From Clostridiales bacterium (GTDB taxonomy: Bacteria; Bacillota; Clostridia; Oscillospirales; Oscillospiraceae), in the NCBI GenBank assembly GCA_004555655.1, contig SFHJ01000003.1:9599-73598 (forward strand): 64,000 bases of DNA. Reading direction: 5' to 3'. The position numbers were made by a program, and so were the translations under genes. The notes beneath the pieces were generated by a model, which was given only the letters and a program-made list of their open reading frames with translations, made no database searches and was not told the DNA's origin. Shown one piece after another: positions 61,538 to 64,000 of the stretch. Position 1 is the first letter of the stretch; every line of letters starts with the position of its first letter.

Positions 61538-62302
61538 ATGCTGGCGATTGAACGGAAAAATGAAATTTTGAGTAAGCTGCGCGCCGAGCAGCGCGTGCTT
61601 GTCAGCGAGCTTGCCCAGCACTACAACGTGACTGAGGAGACCATCCGCCGCGACCTTGACAAGCTGGAAAAAGAGGGCTACGCCACCAAGACCTACGGCG
61701 GCGCGATCTGGGGCAACAGCACCAAAACCGATCTCTCCTATACCATCCGCAACAAGACAAACGTCGAGGCAAAAAACACCATCGCCGAGCTTGTCTGTAA
61801 TCTTGTTGAAGACGGCGACCATCTGATGCTCGACGACAGCTCTACAAGCCTGTACGTGGCCAAGAAGCTGAAAGAGAAAAAGGCGCTCACCGTCATCACC
61901 AACTCAGTCGAGCTTGTCGTTGAGCTCTCGGGCGTTGAGGGTTGGACGATTATGCTCACGGGCGGGCGGCTCAAGCCGGAGTCGCTTGCGCTTGTCGGCG
62001 GCCAGACGCAGGAGTCTCTTGCCAAATACCACGTCGACAAGGTCATCATGTCCTGCAAGGGCGTTGATCTTTCCGCCGGTGTGACAGACTCGAGCGAATA
62101 CCACTCGCAGACGAAGCAGTCGATGATCCGCGCGGCGAAAAAGCGCATTCTGGTGCTTGACAGCAGCAAATTCGACAAGATTTCCTTTGTCAATATTGCG
62201 CCGCTCGACGTGTATGACCTTGTTGTCACAAACGCCCGCCCGTCGAACGAATGGCTGCGCTGCTTTGAGCAGAACCATATTGAGTGCATCTATCCCAAAT
62301 AA
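61538..62302 (+). CDS. DeoR/GlpR family transcriptional regulator
   Basis: 254 residues from ATG 61538 (AGGAAG upstream). The N-terminal helix-turn-helix is IERKNEILSKLRAEQRVLVSELAQHYNVTEETIRRDLDKLE-like, with the family signature TEETIRRDLDKLEKEGYATKTYGGA. The C-terminal DeoRC sensor domain, related to ribose-5-phosphate isomerase, has LMLDDSSTSLYVAKKL, TVITNSVELVVEL and VDKVIMSCKGVDLSAGVTDSS. These usually bind a phosphorylated sugar. No sugar operon is adjacent, so the target is unknown. The 3' side ends in a hairpin array. Confidence 0.92.
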   Translation: MLAIERKNEILSKLRAEQRVLVSELAQHYNVTEETIRRDLDKLEKEGYATKTYGGAIWGNSTKTDLSYTIRNKTNVEAKNTIAELVCNLVEDGDHLMLDDSSTSLYVAKKLKEKKALTVITNSVELVVELSGVEGWTIMLTGGRLKPESLALVGGQTQESLAKYHVDKVIMSCKGVDLSAGVTDSSEYHSQTKQSMIRAAKKRILVLDSSKFDKISFVNIAPLDVYDLVVTNARPSNEWLRCFEQNHIECIYPK

Positions 62303-62334
62303 ACCACAGCGTCACCTGGCATTTGTAAAGCAGC

Positions 62335-62452
62335 AAGCATCCGTATGATTTTCCATACGGATGCTTGAGGCTGTCGAAAAACTCCTTTGGAGTTTTTCGA
62401 CAACAGACCGCGGCCTGCTGCGCGCACGAGCTGTCCGCCAAAGGCGGACAGC
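62335..62452. repeat. Array of three perfect hairpins
   Basis: Three inverted repeats in 118 bp: AAGCATCCGTATG / CATACGGATGCTT (62335-62366), TGTCGAAAAACTCC / GGAGTTTTTCGACA (62372-62402) and GCTGTCCGCC / GGCGGACAGC (62430-62452). None is followed by a clear T run on the plus strand. They lie between the convergent DeoR and EamA genes and may act as terminators, mRNA stabilisers or a dispersed REP-like repeat. Confidence 0.65.
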
Positions 62453-62538
62453 CTGTACACTTGCAGGCCGGAGTGTATTTTTCCCGACGTACACGCCGCC
62501 GGGAAACGGATGCTTGTTTCTTCCATATACAAGATATG

Positions 62539-63405
62539 TTATGCAAATACCGCCATGAGCAGCGTACCTGCCACCATCAGCCCAAGCCCTGCCAGTGCCT
62601 TTCTGCTCAGCCTTTCGCGGAAGACGAAATAGGAAAACGCCACTGTCACCACAACAGACAGCTTGTCGATCGGCACAACCACGCTCAGCACGCCGTGCTG
62701 CACCGCGTAGTAGTAGCAGAGCCACGACGCGCCCGTTGCGAGCCCCGAAAGCGCAATAAAGCCGAGCTCCCGTCCGTCGAGCGATTTGATCTGCGGCCCC
62801 TTCCCCTTCATCAGTACAATCGCCCACGCCATCACGAGCACAACGCCCGTGCGAATGGCAGTGGCAAGATTCGACGCAACGTCGCGCACGCCAAGTTTCG
62901 CCAGAATTGACGTCAGCGCAGCAAATACCGCCGAGCCCACAGCATAGACAAGCCAGCCGCGCGCGGCTTTTTTCTCCTGCGCCGGTTTTTTCTCCACCAT
63001 GAGATAGATCCCCACGGCCAGAAGCGCCGTGCCAACGAGCTTCACAGCCAGATTTGCCGTCTCGCGGAACAGAACAATCGCCAACAGTACCGTCAAAACC
63101 GTGCTGGATTTGTCTACCGGCACGACCTGATTCACATTGCCGATTGAGAGCGCCTTGAAATAGCAGATCCACGACGCGCCCGTCGCGAGCCCCGAAAGAA
63201 CCAGGAACACAAGCGAGCGCGTTTCCAACTGCCCCAGCGGCGTGTAAGACCCGGTCACCGCCACCATCATCCACGAAAATGCCAGCACCACCACCGTACG
63301 CAGTGCCGTCGCCACATCGGAATCGGTCTTTTTGATGCCGCATTTTGCGAGAATCGACGTCACGCCCGCAAACACCGCCGAAAGAACCGCCATCAAAAGC
63401 CACAT
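62539..63405 (-). CDS. EamA/DMT family transporter
   Basis: 288 residues from the Met at 63405, which has GGAGGAGG at a workable distance; the Met two codons earlier is too close to it. Ten membrane helices in two homologous EamA halves (about 1-138 and 150-288), visible as the repeated AVFAGVTSILAKCGIKKTDS / AVFAALTSILAKLGVRDVAS and SGLATGASWICYFKAL / SGLATGASWLCYYYAV. Each half also has VVPVDK or VVPIDK. The family exports or imports small metabolites; the substrate is unknown. The two halves are unusually alike, suggesting recent internal duplication or strong constraint. Confidence 0.9.
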   Translation of the reverse strand: MWLLMAVLSAVFAGVTSILAKCGIKKTDSDVATALRTVVVLAFSWMMVAVTGSYTPLGQLETRSLVFLVLSGLATGASWICYFKALSIGNVNQVVPVDKSSTVLTVLLAIVLFRETANLAVKLVGTALLAVGIYLMVEKKPAQEKKAARGWLVYAVGSAVFAALTSILAKLGVRDVASNLATAIRTGVVLVMAWAIVLMKGKGPQIKSLDGRELGFIALSGLATGASWLCYYYAVQHGVLSVVVPIDKLSVVVTVAFSYFVFRERLSRKALAGLGLMVAGTLLMAVFA

Positions 63406-63447
63406 GATCATGCCTCCTCCCGCTGCATCGCAGCAGATTCTGCCTCT

Positions 63448-63475
63448 ATGATATCGCATACACTGCTTTTGTCAA
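63448..63475 (-). promoter_or_regulatory. Promoter of the EamA gene
   Basis: TTGACA (63475-63470) and TATCAT (63453-63448) with a 16-bp spacer on the minus strand. Confidence 0.55.
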
Positions 63476-63545
63476 CTGCCTGCGCGCGGTATTTTCCTTC
63501 CGCGTCCATGTACGCAGATGTCAAGTATTTTGTGCGAAAAAGATA

Positions 63546-64000
63546 GGGAACCTCTGAATTAATAGCCTTTGTTCTGTTCCTACTCGATGTATTAGCCGCT
63601 ATTTGCACTTGGTTAAGGTAATTTAAGCGAAAAATAGCCATTCGTTTTTCTTCAGGCCACGATACACGGTTTTCTTGTAGCCGAACTGACACTTGATGAT
63701 CCGGAACGCGTGCTCTACTTTGCAGCGCACCGCGGATTTGCGGTTTTCAATATAACGCTCCCAGTCAATAGCGTTGTCACTGACCTTGGGAAGACTGCTG
63801 GGGCGGCGGTTAATACGGAAATCAATTTTTGAAAAATGCTCGTTGCTTGCGATTTCGGGGCGCTTCTGCACTCCAAGATATCCAGAATCCCCATAGACTA
63901 CCCCGTCATCTTCCCGGAGTAAGTTCGCTGTCTGGGCAATGTCATGCTCGTTTGCCGCTGTGACGGTCATCGTGTGAACCAGACCGCTGCCTGCGTCTAC
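63546..64000 (-). mobile_element. IS5-type insertion sequence, 3' end (cut by window edge)
   Basis: GGGAACCTCTGAATTAA at 63546-63562 resembles the terminal repeat of IS5-group elements and probably marks the end; it is followed by about 60 bp and the transposase gene. The other end and target duplication are outside the window. This edge marks the border between core chromosome and a mobile insertion. Confidence 0.65.
63623..64000 (-). CDS. IS5 family transposase, C-terminal part (cut by window edge)
   Basis: 125 codons ending at 63623; the frame is open to the window edge, so the N-terminus is missing. It starts VDAGSGLVHTMTVTAANEHD, which is the DDE region following the first catalytic strands of IS5-type transposases. 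GVVYGDSGYLGVQKR carries the second Asp, and SAVRCKVEHAFRIIKCQFGYKK the final catalytic Glu with its Y-x2-R-like helix. No frameshift is seen in the visible part, so it may be active. Confidence 0.88.
   Translation of the reverse strand, partial: VDAGSGLVHTMTVTAANEHDIAQTANLLREDDGVVYGDSGYLGVQKRPEIASNEHFSKIDFRINRRPSSLPKVSDNAIDWERYIENRKSAVRCKVEHAFRIIKCQFGYKKTVYRGLKKNEWLFFA

Overview
The window looks like chromosome from a GC-rich, spore-forming, anaerobic member of the Bacillota (class Clostridia, most like the Oscillospirales/Ruminococcaceae). The evidence is spoIIR, the addB-addA pair, an ECF transporter S component, GlpP antitermination, the ftsK-uppP-tepA neighbourhood, strong AAGGAGG ribosome sites and TTGACA/TATAAT promoters with 17-bp spacers. 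No rRNA, tRNA or CRISPR array was seen. The annotation comes from reading the sequence by eye; no database search was run, so family names rest on recognised motifs.

Layout. 1-5 kb: an SLH-domain surface protein (cut by the edge), an alpha/beta hydrolase, coaX followed by a degenerate PLP decarboxylase, a YfcE-type phosphodiesterase and three small unknown genes. 5-9 kb: an operon trpS-tagO/wecA-mnaA/wecB plus a membrane-anchored protein (lipid-linked GlcNAc and ManNAc supply). 9-11.6 kb: gltX and a methyltransferase. 11.6-17.8 kb: an operon of a medium-chain dehydrogenase, a two-lipoyl E2, a fused E1 alpha-beta and a HAD phosphatase, with no E3. 17.9-24.8 kb: ECF S component, ftsK, uppP, tepA, and two divergent YbaK-fold genes whose promoters share one -35 box. 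24.9-29.5 kb: purA-purB and a membrane-anchored putative glycosidase. 29.8-31.8 kb: a DUF554 protein and a compact retron. 31.8-36.8 kb: aconitase-isocitrate dehydrogenase diverging from citrate synthase, which together make 2-oxoglutarate. 36.9-42.2 kb: glpP-glpK and a three-gene anaerobic glycerol-3-phosphate dehydrogenase-like set. 42.3-53.5 kb: an Asn/Gln-rich mini-protein, addBA, spoIIR, ispE, a DUF1015 gene and a phosphoglycerate mutase. 53.6-64 kb: small proteins, a zinc-ribbon/BIG2 membrane protein diverging from a Ser/Thr kinase with Fn3-like repeats, a DHHW/MBOAT acylation pair, a DeoR regulator, an EamA transporter and the end of an IS5-type element.

The most striking item is the retron at 30601-31736. 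It has a near-consensus promoter, a 169-nt msr-msd RNA bounded by perfect 11-nt a1/a2 inverted repeats with the expected TAGC branch site, a long msd hairpin, and a 305-residue reverse transcriptase with NAxxH, YCDD and VTG motifs. No effector gene is visible beside it. Other leads are the E1-E2-dehydrogenase-phosphatase operon, the lysine-less decarboxylase, an AddB without a Walker A motif, and several unusual control regions (spoIIR, glp, citrate synthase/aconitase, YbaK pair).
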